Positions 8,295-16,689 of a DNA stretch of 64,000 bases are shown here, piece by piece. The stretch's first letter is position 1; each line of letters begins with the position of its first letter. The translations under genes and the position numbers were made by a program. The stretch spans positions 186,001-250,000 of the forward strand of contig NZ_JAFMZO010000004.1 in NCBI RefSeq assembly GCF_024436395.1, read 5' to 3'. This stretch comes from Paradesertivirga mongoliensis (GTDB taxonomy: Bacteria; Bacteroidota; Bacteroidia; Sphingobacteriales; Sphingobacteriaceae). The notes under the pieces are model-generated. The model had not been told where the DNA came from and did no database searches. It was given only the letters and a program-made list of their open reading frames with translations.

Positions 8295-8993
8295 ATGAAA
8301 AAAGGTCTTGTCTGTCTCTCGTTTTTTGTTCTGATAGGTATAGAAACAATATCTGCTCAGAGCACATTTATTAAACTTAACTCTATAAATGATGCAGATT
8401 CAATCGCATCTATTCAATACAATTATCCGCATTTCAGAGATGGCCGGGTCTTTTTCATCAATAACAGTAATACGCCGGCTAAACTCAATTATAGCAGGGT
8501 AAATGGTGAAATCCTTTTTAAAGATAAGAATAATGTACTGGCCCTAAACAAGCTTGAAACAGTCGAGATGGTTACAATAGCAAAAGATACTTTCTTTGTT
8601 TCGCCCGCTGGTGGTTTTGTTAAACAAATTGTGGCGTATCCAGCCGTTGCTTTAGTGAAAACATCGAGATTGAAACTGTTAGACCGGGAAACCAAAGGGG
8701 CTTTTGGCAGCTATTCAAAAGCTTCGGGAGCTAAAGCTATCACAACGCTGCCTGGCATTGATCAAACTGGCAGCAGAGTGGCTGTAGACGAGAATCTATC
8801 CTTTACTTTAACAGACACCTATTACCTTCTTACCTCTTCGAAAAAACTTATTGAGGCGAGTGAGAAGGCTTTTTTACTGGCCTATCCTGGTAGCAAAAAA
8901 GAACTTAAAGCGTATATAAGCAGCACTAATGTCAATTTTAATAAAGAGAACGATTTGACCAGACTGCTCCTTTTTGTGCAGTCATTAAACTAA
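8295..8993 (+). CDS. Exported protein of unknown function
   Basis: The 232-residue product begins with a clear Sec signal peptide (MKKGLVCLSFFVLIGIETISAQ). The mature part is predicted to be mostly beta strand in its first half (for example YPHFRDGRVFFINNSNTPAKLNYS and DTFFVSPAGGFVKQI) and helical near the end (SKKLIEASEKAFLLAYPGSKKELKAYI). No catalytic motif or known domain was recognised. Proteins of this size and layout are common orphans in Sphingobacteriaceae. It appears monocistronic, since the next gene runs in the opposite direction. Confidence 0.7.
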   Translation: MKKGLVCLSFFVLIGIETISAQSTFIKLNSINDADSIASIQYNYPHFRDGRVFFINNSNTPAKLNYSRVNGEILFKDKNNVLALNKLETVEMVTIAKDTFFVSPAGGFVKQIVAYPAVALVKTSRLKLLDRETKGAFGSYSKASGAKAITTLPGIDQTGSRVAVDENLSFTLTDTYYLLTSSKKLIEASEKAFLLAYPGSKKELKAYISSTNVNFNKENDLTRLLLFVQSLN

Positions 8994-9134
8994 GGCTGGT
9001 TGGCCATTTTCTTCGCAGTTTAGCTTTCCGGTATGCAGCGGTTAACCCTGACCGGTAGACTTACGCCTTAGACAGCCAATGACTTTAACACCGCAATAAA
9101 CTTTTTCAACCCTAATCATGCCAAACGTTTAATG

Positions 9135-9860
9135 TCACTGCTTGCTGAAATATCCCACGTGCAGTCGCATGAAACCTTTCTCAATAACTTTGGATTCTTC
9201 TTTTAAGTTGAAGATTTTTGTTTTGAATTTGGCTTCAATATAATCACCTCTCTTGGTGTATGCCAATTTAACGATATCAAAACGAGAGCCTTTTTGTGAA
9301 TCATTCGTAATGCCGGTGGGGAAGTTAGGATACTGCTGGCTATGGGTGCTATACGTGGTGTATTTACCGCCTTCTTTAAATATTACTTTAAGACTAACTC
9401 CATCATAACTATTTTCTCTTTCCCAGTCGGTTGCAAAGCCCTGCAATCCCGGTCTGAACAGATCAAGTTGATTTTCAGGATGCCACACGAAAAATTGTTG
9501 TGTCATGTCTTTTTTGGCGTACTTTTTACAGAAAATCGCGTCGACAGAGAATGTGGAATCGTTAGAAATAAAGTATTCCCGAAAAAACATTACAGAATCT
9601 GGATTGCCTTTGTCTAAGTGTATTCCGCCCGCGTCGATAGAAGCTACTTTCCTATTAGCCGGCCCACTTCCCCAGCGGTAACTACCACCATTGTCCTTGC
9701 ATACATAGGTTTTGCCATCTATCACCAATGATAGATAATCGAATTTAAAACCATTAGTTTCTAATGTATCCACTTCTTCAATAGGTATAGCTAAGTGGTC
9801 GCTTTTTTTGCACGATACAATGGAAAGGATTGCAAGTAATAAGGTCAGGTAATATTTCAT
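9135..9860 (-). CDS. Lipoprotein of unknown function
   Basis: The start at 9860 was chosen because it yields a lipoprotein signal, MKYYLTLLLAILSIVSC, followed by KKSD; the longer in-frame ORF begins 43 residues earlier without export features. The 241-residue protein has a beta-rich body with aromatic residues (NGFKFDYLSLVIDGKTYVCK, FVWHPENQLDLFRPGLQGF). No known enzymatic motif was seen. It should be lipid-anchored in the outer membrane or periplasmic face. The function is unknown. Confidence 0.7.
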   Translation of the reverse strand: MKYYLTLLLAILSIVSCKKSDHLAIPIEEVDTLETNGFKFDYLSLVIDGKTYVCKDNGGSYRWGSGPANRKVASIDAGGIHLDKGNPDSVMFFREYFISNDSTFSVDAIFCKKYAKKDMTQQFFVWHPENQLDLFRPGLQGFATDWERENSYDGVSLKVIFKEGGKYTTYSTHSQQYPNFPTGITNDSQKGSRFDIVKLAYTKRGDYIEAKFKTKIFNLKEESKVIEKGFMRLHVGYFSKQ

Positions 9861-9991
9861 CTTAGTGTGTGTGTAGTCAAATATAAAAATTTTACCCGTA
9901 TGTACCCTATTTGCATCGGCCCACAAACAAGCTTTCACCGAATCATGCCGGAAGATGAACACCGCTTTCCTTCTCTCCTTGAAAAGCATAA

Positions 9992-10160
9992 GGCATTTTA
10001 TTAAAAGCAGCCCGGATGTATATGGATACGGAGGAGGATCGGAAATATTTGCAGCAGGAGATCATTATTCAGCTCCGGAAGCCGTACCGCTCATTCAAAG
10101 CTGAAAGCGAGTTCTCGACCTGGATGTATAGGGTAGCAATTATTTTATTGGTTGATTTAC
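9992..10160 (+). pseudogene. Truncated ECF sigma factor, region 2 only
   Basis: The frame reads ARMYMDTEEDRKYLQQEI, then IIQLRKPYRSF and SEFSTWMYRVA. This is sigma-70 region 2 of an ECF factor: the D-x-x-D-L-x-Q-E-I helix and the F-S-T-W-(M/L)-Y-R-V-A recognition segment. Two things mark decay. A TAA at 9989 removes the normal first 15-20 residues, and after MYRVA the text departs from the family, with no region 4 (the -35-binding helix-turn-helix). The frame stays open to 10354 but that tail is unlike a sigma factor. In another frame, around 10215-10260, a hydrophobic run (ALFVVLTFVVL) hints at a fused remnant of a downstream membrane gene. Confidence 0.7.
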
Positions 10161-10359
10161 AAGCCGGGAGCGATCGAGTGCAAGCCCCGATTACTAGTCG
10201 TTTCTTCCTGGTTGGCCAACAGCCAAACAGCTCTGTTTGTGGTTCTGACTTTCGTTGTATTGAAGCCCCCGCACAATCACTTCGTCAGCCTCGTCAGAAA
10301 AACAAAAAGGGATTCCTGAGGTTGTCAAAAGGACAAACCAGCATTAACACCTGAAGAAC

Positions 10360-10695
10360 ATGAAAGAAGAAAATAACGGGCAGAAGTACTTAACAGGCGA
10401 AGAGATCAGTAATATTCTAAGTTCGGTTCAAAAGCCAGGCTTACGATATACAGTGGACTTATATCTGCTGGATTATATCAAGTGTTGCCTGCTGGAAGAA
10501 GGACAGCTAACCAACAATATAACAAAGCTTCAAAACGCATTAAACTACCTCGATAATGCTGCAGCTAAAAAAGATGTGGAGGATGTGATCAGCTCGCTTC
10601 AATGTGTACAGAAGGAGTACACAGAATACTTGGAAGATACAGGAATTCTTGCCAATGGTGAATATCCCTCCGCCAGAGACGCAGGTTCAAACTAG
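10360..10695 (+). CDS. Small cytoplasmic protein of unknown function
   Basis: This 111-residue acidic protein has no signal peptide or membrane segment and is predicted to be almost all helical (EEISNILSSVQKPGLRYTVD, ITKLQNALNYLDNAAAKKDV, VISSLQCVQKEYTEYLEDTG). Two cysteines lie together in KCCLLEEG. No domain was recognised. It starts just after the decayed ECF sigma factor on the same strand, so it may be a leftover partner of that sigma locus, but nothing in the sequence proves it. Confidence 0.55.
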   Translation: MKEENNGQKYLTGEEISNILSSVQKPGLRYTVDLYLLDYIKCCLLEEGQLTNNITKLQNALNYLDNAAAKKDVEDVISSLQCVQKEYTEYLEDTGILANGEYPSARDAGSN

Positions 10696-10738
10696 CTTCA
10701 CTCAAGTTGAGGATACTAATGGATGTTCCCTCCCACAG

Positions 10739-10845
10739 GATGTCTGATTCGGAGTTTCTTCACAACCTCGCCCGACCTTGTCTTGACCTTGCCTTGAGCG
10801 AACCTAAAGGATGCTCATCAACTCTGTCGTGATGTCAGTTTTTTG
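10739..10845. repeat. CTTGACCTTACCTTGA-type intergenic repeat, copy B
   Basis: Second copy of the element at 7955-8125, with the same order of blocks: TGTCxGATTCG, then CCCGACCTTG, TTGACCTTGCCTTGA, GCGAACCTAA and, about 30 bp on, GTCAGTTTTTT. It has one CCTTG pair fewer than copy A, so the internal short repeats vary in number. It lies in the 417-bp gap between 10696 and 11112, whose remaining right half is AT-rich leader and promoter for the GH16-like gene. Confidence 0.65.
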
Positions 10846-11112
10846 AAGCAGAGCGCTGAACGTGAAGGCCTCTGCTTTATGATAACCCAGGCAGTGAATA
10901 ACTGACCAGTAACTTTATTTAATTAAAAATGAACTGGTTATAAATTGCAGAGCAGCAAGCTTTTTTATTAAAATACCCCCATAAACAACACATTCTCCCC
11001 CCGTTCGGCTAACCATTTTGTTACGTATTTCGTGTTATCTCTAATTCTTTTCATTATACAATATTAGAGGGAGCAACTACTTAACTATCAAAAACCAACT
11101 AACTAATCAACT

Positions 11113-11931
11113 ATGAACAAATTAAAGCTATTTGCAACAGCGTTATTGCTCGTCGCAATTATTTCCTCTTGTAAAAAAGAAACAAGCAGAGAAAGCGAAG
11201 CTATCACTAGTGCTTCATCAAAAAAAGCTGCAGAAACTAAAGCTACATGGGTAACAGTAATTCCTGCCAGCTCTTTTAGCTCGTTAAGCACCTACTGGAA
11301 CAACTTGTATCCATGGGGATCTGATCACAATGGAACTGCCCGGATGAGAACTCAAAACATTTCTGTATCAGGCGGAGTACTTACTTTATCAGCAACGCCT
11401 ACGTCAGGTGTCGGTAACAGTAATAAAGATCCTTATTTACCAATTCATTACTATTCTGGAGCAATTCACTCAATCGTGAAGCCGGTAGTCGACGCCTCAT
11501 GGCCGAAATGGAGGTTTTCAGGTGAATTCCAGGCGCCATCAACAAGAGGTACGTGGCCAGCATTCTGGATTACAGGCGCCGATTCATGGCCGCCTGAAAC
11601 TGATATCCTTGAGTATAAAGGAAGCGCAACAAACTGGTGTAACACCTACGATGGCGGGTGGGAGAGTACTGGTGTAAATATTTCCAGTCCTGGCAACTGG
11701 CATACTTATACCGCTTATGTATGGAGAATTGGAACAACCAACAATGTAACGGTGGAATACTGGATTGATGGTGTAAAAAGGGCTACTCACACAGGTACAA
11801 ACTTTGTGGGCAAACGTTTCAACGTTATCATTAACCTTCAAATGGAAGGCTCTTCAGGTTCTCCTGGTCCAACCGGAACAACCTATTACCGCGCAAGAAA
11901 TGTAGTAGTTCAAAAAAGCGCAACGTTATAA
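11113..11931 (+). CDS. GH16-like secreted lipoprotein (beta-glucanase fold)
   Basis: The 272-residue protein has a lipoprotein signal ending at C20 (LLLVAIISSC) and a concanavalin-A-like body. The region GTWPAFWITGADSWPPETDILE carries the GH16 catalytic pattern E-x-D-x-x-E as E162, D164 and E167, preceded by the family's usual W-P-A-F-W strand. Supporting features are the FSGEFQAPS strand before it, the NWHTYTAYVWR segment and VEYWIDG afterwards. GH16 enzymes cut beta-1,3/1,4-glucans and galactans; the substrate here is open. The leader (AACTAACTAATCAACT before the ATG) resembles that of the PL11 gene at 44983. The protein would sit on the cell surface or in the periplasm. Confidence 0.8.
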   Translation: MNKLKLFATALLLVAIISSCKKETSRESEAITSASSKKAAETKATWVTVIPASSFSSLSTYWNNLYPWGSDHNGTARMRTQNISVSGGVLTLSATPTSGVGNSNKDPYLPIHYYSGAIHSIVKPVVDASWPKWRFSGEFQAPSTRGTWPAFWITGADSWPPETDILEYKGSATNWCNTYDGGWESTGVNISSPGNWHTYTAYVWRIGTTNNVTVEYWIDGVKRATHTGTNFVGKRFNVIINLQMEGSSGSPGPTGTTYYRARNVVVQKSATL

Positions 11932-11991
11932 TTATTAAAAATGCTTCCCTGATATTCTATAATGAGTAGGACAGATTTAATATTACTACCT

Positions 11992-12019
11992 GTATGGGCT
12001 GGCCTGTTTCAGCCCATAC
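11992..12019 (+). terminator. Hairpin downstream of the GH16-like gene
   Basis: GTATGGGCTG (11992-12001) pairs perfectly with CAGCCCATAC (12010-12019) across an 8-nt loop, 60 bp after the stop codon. It is followed by TATTTAAG, not a clean T run, so it may act as a weak terminator or as a 3'-end stabiliser. Confidence 0.5.
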
Positions 12020-12200
12020 TATTTAAGCTTCAGGGTTCCCCGAAGCTTTGTCCAAAAAGTACACACAAGTTGTTTCCCGACCGTAAAGTTCAAACGGGTC
12101 AAATTTAATCTCCCATAGCTTCAGGCTGTTATCCCGATCAGGTGTCTTCCGGCAGTTTTTAATGAAACTTAGCTGTAAATCTTCCGTATTCGCCCTCCAT

Positions 12201-12788
12201 ATGAAGATTTTACAAAAATTATTATTGTTTTCCTTACTTTCATCGGCAACTTTTTCTGATGCATTTGCTCAGCAGTCTGAAAAAAAAGTTTCACCTTTTC
12301 GTCTTCTAATCCGGGGCGGCCTGGAATCTGGCGGCGATGATGTGGCGGAAATTTATTTTGTTGATGGAAGCACACAATCTGTAAAGGCAGGGCAAGGAGC
12401 CTCTGTAGCAATTGGAGCAGAGTTTCAAGTTCCCGCGTTGAAAAAGCTACTGTTTCATGCTACGGCAGGCTACAAATTTGTGACGACTAAGGCCGATAAC
12501 GCGAATATTAGTTTGTCAAGAGTGCCAGTCCAGTTTACTGCGAACTGGATGGCGACTAAAAAGCTACGTTTCGGTGCGGGATTAGTCTCCCATCAGGGCA
12601 TTCGTTTTAAAGCCGATGGGATCGGAGAAGACATAACTTTCCGCGGCGCCCTGGGGCCCACTGTTGAGCTGGCATATAGCGCAATAGGACTTACTTACAC
12701 TGCTTTAACTTATAAAGATCAGGCTAATAACAGGTATTCGGCTAATGCCATCGGCGTTTCAATTACCTTTGCACTCCCGAAGAGATAA
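12201..12788 (+). CDS. Outer-membrane beta-barrel-like protein of unknown function
   Basis: The start at 12201 (MKILQKLLLFSLLSSATFSD, then AFAQ) gives an intact signal peptide; the longer reading from 12162 adds 13 residues before it. The 195-residue protein shows alternating hydrophobic strands with glycine turns (LLIRGGLESGGDD, SVAIGAEFQV, LLFHATAGYKFV, KLRFGAGLVSHQGI, GPTVELAYSAIGLTYTAL) and ends in an amphipathic strand, SANAIGVSITFALP, as small barrel proteins do. This fits an 8-strand outer-membrane barrel. No family could be named. Confidence 0.7.
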   Translation: MKILQKLLLFSLLSSATFSDAFAQQSEKKVSPFRLLIRGGLESGGDDVAEIYFVDGSTQSVKAGQGASVAIGAEFQVPALKKLLFHATAGYKFVTTKADNANISLSRVPVQFTANWMATKKLRFGAGLVSHQGIRFKADGIGEDITFRGALGPTVELAYSAIGLTYTALTYKDQANNRYSANAIGVSITFALPKR

Positions 12789-12827
12789 TACTTCTTTTTT
12801 GCGCTTAAGCCCAAGGGGGCTAACGAT

Positions 12828-13280
12828 CTAAGTTTTTTTTACTTTGATCGCATTTAGCCCCTTTTGTCCCTGCTCGGTTTCAAAACTTACGCTGTTGCCT
12901 TCTTTAACCGGGTCAATGAGGCCATTGATGTGAAAAAAGATGCCTTCCTGCGTTTCTAAGTCCTTAATAAAACCAAAACCCTTAGACTCGTTGAACATGG
13001 TAACTATGCCTTTTCTCACCGTATCGTGAGGTATAGCTTCTTGCCGGGCAACGCCGATCTGGATGTCTTCAGAATTGATTTCTTTTCTCTTTTTAGTGAC
13101 ATCAGGAGGCGTCGAAGTAATGTTCCCATTTTCATCCACGTACGCCATCATTTCTTCCAAACTTTTTCCTTTGGTGACATTGGCTTTGCGGTCTTCGGCT
13201 TTTTCCTTCTTATCCTTAGCTTTCTTTAGCCTTTTTTTCTCTTTTTCTTTTTTACTGAAAGTTTCTGTTGATCTTGCCAT
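12828..13280 (-). CDS. Cold-shock (CspA-fold) protein with lysine-rich N-terminal extension
   Basis: The last 65 residues of this 150-residue protein form a cold-shock domain: KGIVTMFNESKGFGFIKD contains the RNP1 motif (K-G-F-G-F-I) and EGIFFHINGL the RNP2 motif, followed by GNSVSFETEQGQKGLNAIKV. Residues 1-40 are a highly charged lysine- and glutamate-rich segment (KKEKEKKRLKKAKDKKEK), and residues 40-85 form a linker (SLEEMMAYVDENGN). This extended version is common in Bacteroidota and probably adds general RNA affinity to the single-stranded nucleic-acid-binding domain. The usual role is RNA chaperone activity. Its leader upstream of 13280 is AT-rich. Confidence 0.92.
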   Translation of the reverse strand: MARSTETFSKKEKEKKRLKKAKDKKEKAEDRKANVTKGKSLEEMMAYVDENGNITSTPPDVTKKRKEINSEDIQIGVARQEAIPHDTVRKGIVTMFNESKGFGFIKDLETQEGIFFHINGLIDPVKEGNSVSFETEQGQKGLNAIKVKKT

Positions 13281-13523
13281 ATTTTAACTTTAACAAAGAT
13301 ATTGTAATTCCTCGGTTTGTTGGATATTTCTGAGCGTTCCTTGTGTCGAAGTTGTAAATAACTTTGAAATATAAATTCAGCCCTCAGCAAAAAACGGTAT
13401 TTCGCATTGTTTGGTGTATCAGTCAGGCATTTAATACAGCCCGTCAACAAAGAGCTTTGGCCGCCGGTAGGATGGATAAAAACCGATTCTACCAATAATA
13501 TGTTACTTTACTGATCACATACT

Positions 13524-13991
13524 ATGAGTACAATCAAGAACCTCGATAAATTATCCGGATTATTTGAAGAAGATATCTTACAGAAACTGGATGCGGCCGC
13601 CGCTGTACATTTAAAGCAATCTAATATTGAGTTTACAGTAGTTAGAATGGATGATAAAAGTGTAGTGGTAGACACCGAACAAGGGAAAACCAGTGGCAAC
13701 TATGCCAATTTTAAAACCTTGATAAAGAGAACACGGGAAGTGTTTGACAAATTCCTGCCCTCCGGTTACGAATTACTGGTTAACCCCAGAGAGTTTGCCG
13801 AATTTGCAGCAACAACTGTTACGCCGGCATGGATTGACCGACAGATGCTTGAAAAAGAAGTTCGGATAAAGCAGATAGCTTTTGACACCGGACTTGATCG
13901 AAAAGATATCTCCGGATGGGTAACAGGCGAGAGAAATATGTCTCAGATTGTGAAGGCTATGTTCTACTACTATTTCAAGAGTTTGAATTAA
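13524..13991 (+). CDS. Unknown protein with possible C-terminal helix-turn-helix
   Basis: This 155-residue cytoplasmic protein has two visible parts. Residues 1-100 are mixed helix and strand with no recognised fold (SIEFTVVRMDDKSVVVDTEQ-like core, here IEFTVVRMDDKSVVVDTEQG). Residues 108-150 read EKEVRIKQIAFDTGLDRKDI then SGWVTGERNMSQ, a layout like that of a Cro/XRE-type helix-turn-helix in which a GLDRKDISGWVTG segment would be the recognition helix. DNA binding is therefore possible but unproven. The gene stands alone between the cold-shock gene and a repeat-like patch. Confidence 0.6.
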   Translation: MSTIKNLDKLSGLFEEDILQKLDAAAAVHLKQSNIEFTVVRMDDKSVVVDTEQGKTSGNYANFKTLIKRTREVFDKFLPSGYELLVNPREFAEFAATTVTPAWIDRQMLEKEVRIKQIAFDTGLDRKDISGWVTGERNMSQIVKAMFYYYFKSLN

Positions 13992-14019
13992 GAGCTGGTC
14001 ATTCTTCTTTCCAGCGAAG

Positions 14020-14105
14020 CCGAACCGAACAACCATTCGTCTTTGCGAGGTGCCATGCTGGCCTTTAGCGGGCCGTGACACGGTGATCTGCCGCCGATGC
14101 AGAAC
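14020..14105. repeat. Possible intergenic REP-like element
   Basis: The stretch around CGTCTTTGCGAGG (14039-14051) with a later GTGATCTGCCGCCGATGC resembles short palindromic elements scattered between genes in Sphingobacteriaceae. Only one copy is in the window, so the call rests on resemblance and is weak. Confidence 0.3.
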
Positions 14106-14152
14106 CAGCCAAAGTTATACCCGCTCTCCCTACTCCTTACAATAACTCTGAA

Positions 14153-14617
14153 CTAGAATGGCCGGAAATTAGGTCGGCTGGTTAAGGGCGAGAAAGCCCA
14201 TGGAACAGAGCTTAGTATTACCAGAAATCCAATGCTAAACCAAACTGCGGTGGTTTTAAACTTTTCAAGATCGGCTTGCTGACGCTTTGCTTTTGCAGAT
14301 CCGATGGTAATGATCAGAATTGCAATAAACATCATTAAGCTATGTTCCATTCCGAAAAAGCGGATTTCCCGTAAATGGACCGCGTCTTTAAAATTATGTA
14401 AAAAATAGCCGGTTATCGGACTGACGAAATAGAGCCCAAGCCCTAAAAGGAGCTGAATATGAGCTATAGTGGTGGTCCAATGCCTTAAAGAGTTGTCAAA
14501 CCTTGTAAAATCTCCCTGGGTAAGCCAGCCGCGATACGAGCGAAACATTGCAAAAACGAGGCTCGCCAATACAAGCCATCGAACCAATGAATGCAGTGCT
14601 AACAATGTTGAATACAT
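14153..14617 (-). CDS. Four-helix membrane protein of unknown function
   Basis: The 154-residue protein has about four transmembrane segments: LLALHSLVRWLVLASLVFAM (5-24), IAHIQLLLGLGLYFVSPITG (about 51-70), HSLMMFIAILIITIGSA (about 92-108) and AVWFSIGFLVILSSVPWAF (about 124-142). Several histidines sit near the helix ends (H9 in HSLVRW, H46, H53, H92), the sort of arrangement that can bind haem b, although no cytochrome signature is complete. Proteins of this kind are widespread in Bacteroidota without an assigned function. It probably forms a single-gene unit. Confidence 0.7.
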   Translation of the reverse strand: MYSTLLALHSLVRWLVLASLVFAMFRSYRGWLTQGDFTRFDNSLRHWTTTIAHIQLLLGLGLYFVSPITGYFLHNFKDAVHLREIRFFGMEHSLMMFIAILIITIGSAKAKRQQADLEKFKTTAVWFSIGFLVILSSVPWAFSPLTSRPNFRPF

Positions 14618-14924
14618 ATTGTATGTCGAAACAAACTCTGCAAATATAGATCTTTCAGCTGTTGTTGTCCCTTTTACCTCAGTGGCAATGATCTGCCGCT
14701 GGTATTCTCCATGACATCCTGGATAATATTTTCTGGTGCAGACTCTTCTGTGCTCAGGGTACGGATGCGATAGAGGCTCTGACTTAGCAGAAATTTGGCC
14801 GGTAAATTGAATTAGAAGTTGGTCCCAACAAAGGCAGGGAACTCACGTTAATACTGCAAGCTTAATACAACGGCCGTTAAACCGTCTTGACTTAACCGTT
14901 AAGTTCAGGGTTAAATTTCTATAT
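14618..14924. other. Divergent intergenic region
   Basis: This 307-bp region separates the leftward membrane-protein gene from the rightward sensor kinase. It should carry both promoters. The only structured signal I see is the palindrome listed at 14890-14904; no gene or RNA is apparent. Confidence 0.4.
14890..14904. promoter_or_regulatory. Palindromic candidate operator upstream of the sensor kinase
   Basis: ACTTAAC (14890-14896) and GTTAAGT (14898-14904) are perfect inverted repeats around a single C, 20 bp before the upstream start codon of the kinase. GGCCGTTAA and GGGTTAA copies of the GTTAA half-site lie on both sides. It could be an operator; no regulator gene is adjacent. Confidence 0.4.
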
Positions 14925-16649
14925 ATGCGGGTCCAACAAACAATGAAGAATTATTATCCGGCCATCCTGATATTCGTAAGCTTAGTCACTTTTACCTTTT
15001 ATACTTATCACGAGTTAGCCGCTACCCGGAACGCAAGAAGGGAAAAACTTTTCGAACAACGTGTTTCCAGAGTGACAGAGTTGTTAAGGAAGCAAATAAT
15101 CGACTATGTGCAAATTTTAAAAGGATGTCAGGCGCTCTTTCACGCCTCAGATTCTGTGACGGCGGATGATTGGAAAGAGTATGTGGAAACCCTTTCTTTG
15201 TCCATGGACTATCCCGGTATACAGGCCGTTGCATATGCTGAATATATTGACAAGTCATTCATTCCCGCAATTGAAAGTGATGTCAGGAGAGGCGGGTATC
15301 CGGAATTTAAGGTAAAATCTAACTTCCAAAGTGATAAGCTCACCCCAATTATATTTATTGAACCCTTTACGGGACGAAATCTCAGAGCGTTCGGCTATGA
15401 TATGTATAGTGAGACAAGGCGGAGGGAGGCAATCGACAGGGCGCTGATAACCGGCCAGCCGGCTTTGACCCGGCGAGTAATATTAGTTCAGGAAACAGAA
15501 GAGAATATCCAACCTGGCTTTTTATTGTATCTGCCTATTTATAGGAATCATGAAGCAACACTTACAAAACAACACCGGAAAAAGAATATTAAAGGATTTG
15601 TTTACAGCCCTTTTCGTGCTAACGATTTAATGCAGGTGGTTTTTAGCAGATTCACGGATTTACATATTGAAATTTATGATGGAAATATAGCGGCGAGTCA
15701 AAACCTGCTATTTAAGTCTGATACTGGTGTTTATGCTTTAAAAGCAATAAAAAGGCGAAAAAGAAGTCTTCTATCTGATTCCACAACTTATATCGCCGGA
15801 ACACAATGGAGAATGATTGTACTGCCAACGGATACGTTTGGCTCTACAGTGGAGAGCCGCGAACCAGCTTTAATTTTAGCTTTTGGATTGTCTATCTCTG
15901 TCTTGCTGGCTATCCTTAGCATTCACATCATCAGAAACAAAACAAGGGCAGTTGAAGATCTGCAGTTAAGCAGAGAAATTGAACGCAAAAAAGACGAGTT
16001 CATCAGTATTGCCAGTCATGAGCTCAAAACTCCCCTAACGAGCATTAAGGCTTATCTTCAGTTATTAGAAAGAGGGGACCTAAAGAACAATGAATATAAT
16101 TTTGTTAAGAAATCACTTGCCCAGATTAAGAAGCTTAATAATTTGATAGCAGACTTGTTAGATGTATCAAAGATTCAAGCAGGAAGTTTACAGCTCAACC
16201 TGGGAGATTTTCCATTAAAGGAATTAATCTATGAAAGTATCGAAGCTGTTGGACATATGTACTCAAGCCATGAGATTGTTTTGGAGTCAGAAGTGCCTGA
16301 AATTAACCTCCATGGCGACAAATTCAGACTGGAACAGGCGCTTACCAATCTTTTAATTAACGGCATAAAATACTCCCCCAGATCGACCAAAATTTCTGTA
16401 AGCGCTACACTGGATAACAATGAGGTGCAAATAAAGGTAAAAGACTCAGGTATAGGAATATCTACTGAAAGCCAGGGGAGGATTTTTGAAAAATTTTATA
16501 GGGCTGAGGGGCTTTCATCAAACCTGTCAGGCCTTGGCATGGGCCTCTTTATATCAAACGAAATAGTGGGCCGGCATAATGGACGTATTGCCGTAATTAG
16601 TGAAGTTAACAAAGGTTCTGTTTTTATAATTAAGCTGCCATATTCGTAA
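14925..16649 (+). CDS. CHASE-domain sensor histidine kinase
   Basis: This 574-residue membrane kinase starts with a transmembrane helix (YYPAILIFVSLVTFTFYTY), then a periplasmic domain of about 270 residues with CHASE features (YPGIQAVAYAEYI, IIFIEPFTGRNLRAFGYDMY, RRVILVQETEENIQPGFLLYLPIY), and a second transmembrane helix (ALILAFGLSISVLLAILSIH, about 310-330). The cytoplasmic half has a HisKA domain with H365 in IASHELKTPLTSIKA and a HATPase domain with N-box (EQALTNLLINGIKYSP), DSGIGIS and GLGMGLFIS. CHASE domains bind small ligands such as cytokinins or peptides. No response regulator is encoded next to it, so its partner is elsewhere. An alternative start is the ATG at 14943. Confidence 0.9.
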   Translation: MRVQQTMKNYYPAILIFVSLVTFTFYTYHELAATRNARREKLFEQRVSRVTELLRKQIIDYVQILKGCQALFHASDSVTADDWKEYVETLSLSMDYPGIQAVAYAEYIDKSFIPAIESDVRRGGYPEFKVKSNFQSDKLTPIIFIEPFTGRNLRAFGYDMYSETRRREAIDRALITGQPALTRRVILVQETEENIQPGFLLYLPIYRNHEATLTKQHRKKNIKGFVYSPFRANDLMQVVFSRFTDLHIEIYDGNIAASQNLLFKSDTGVYALKAIKRRKRSLLSDSTTYIAGTQWRMIVLPTDTFGSTVESREPALILAFGLSISVLLAILSIHIIRNKTRAVEDLQLSREIERKKDEFISIASHELKTPLTSIKAYLQLLERGDLKNNEYNFVKKSLAQIKKLNNLIADLLDVSKIQAGSLQLNLGDFPLKELIYESIEAVGHMYSSHEIVLESEVPEINLHGDKFRLEQALTNLLINGIKYSPRSTKISVSATLDNNEVQIKVKDSGIGISTESQGRIFEKFYRAEGLSSNLSGLGMGLFISNEIVGRHNGRIAVISEVNKGSVFIIKLPYS

Positions 16650-16689
16650 GGCAGCTGAGTTTTGAGATAAATATGGAAAGGTTATCCGC

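Noticed and set aside
13226-13495. An 89-residue frame overlapping the start of the cold-shock gene
   Set aside because: It overlaps the leader and lysine-rich start of a well-supported gene in another frame; the protein has no domain and its end is the A-rich lysine tract.
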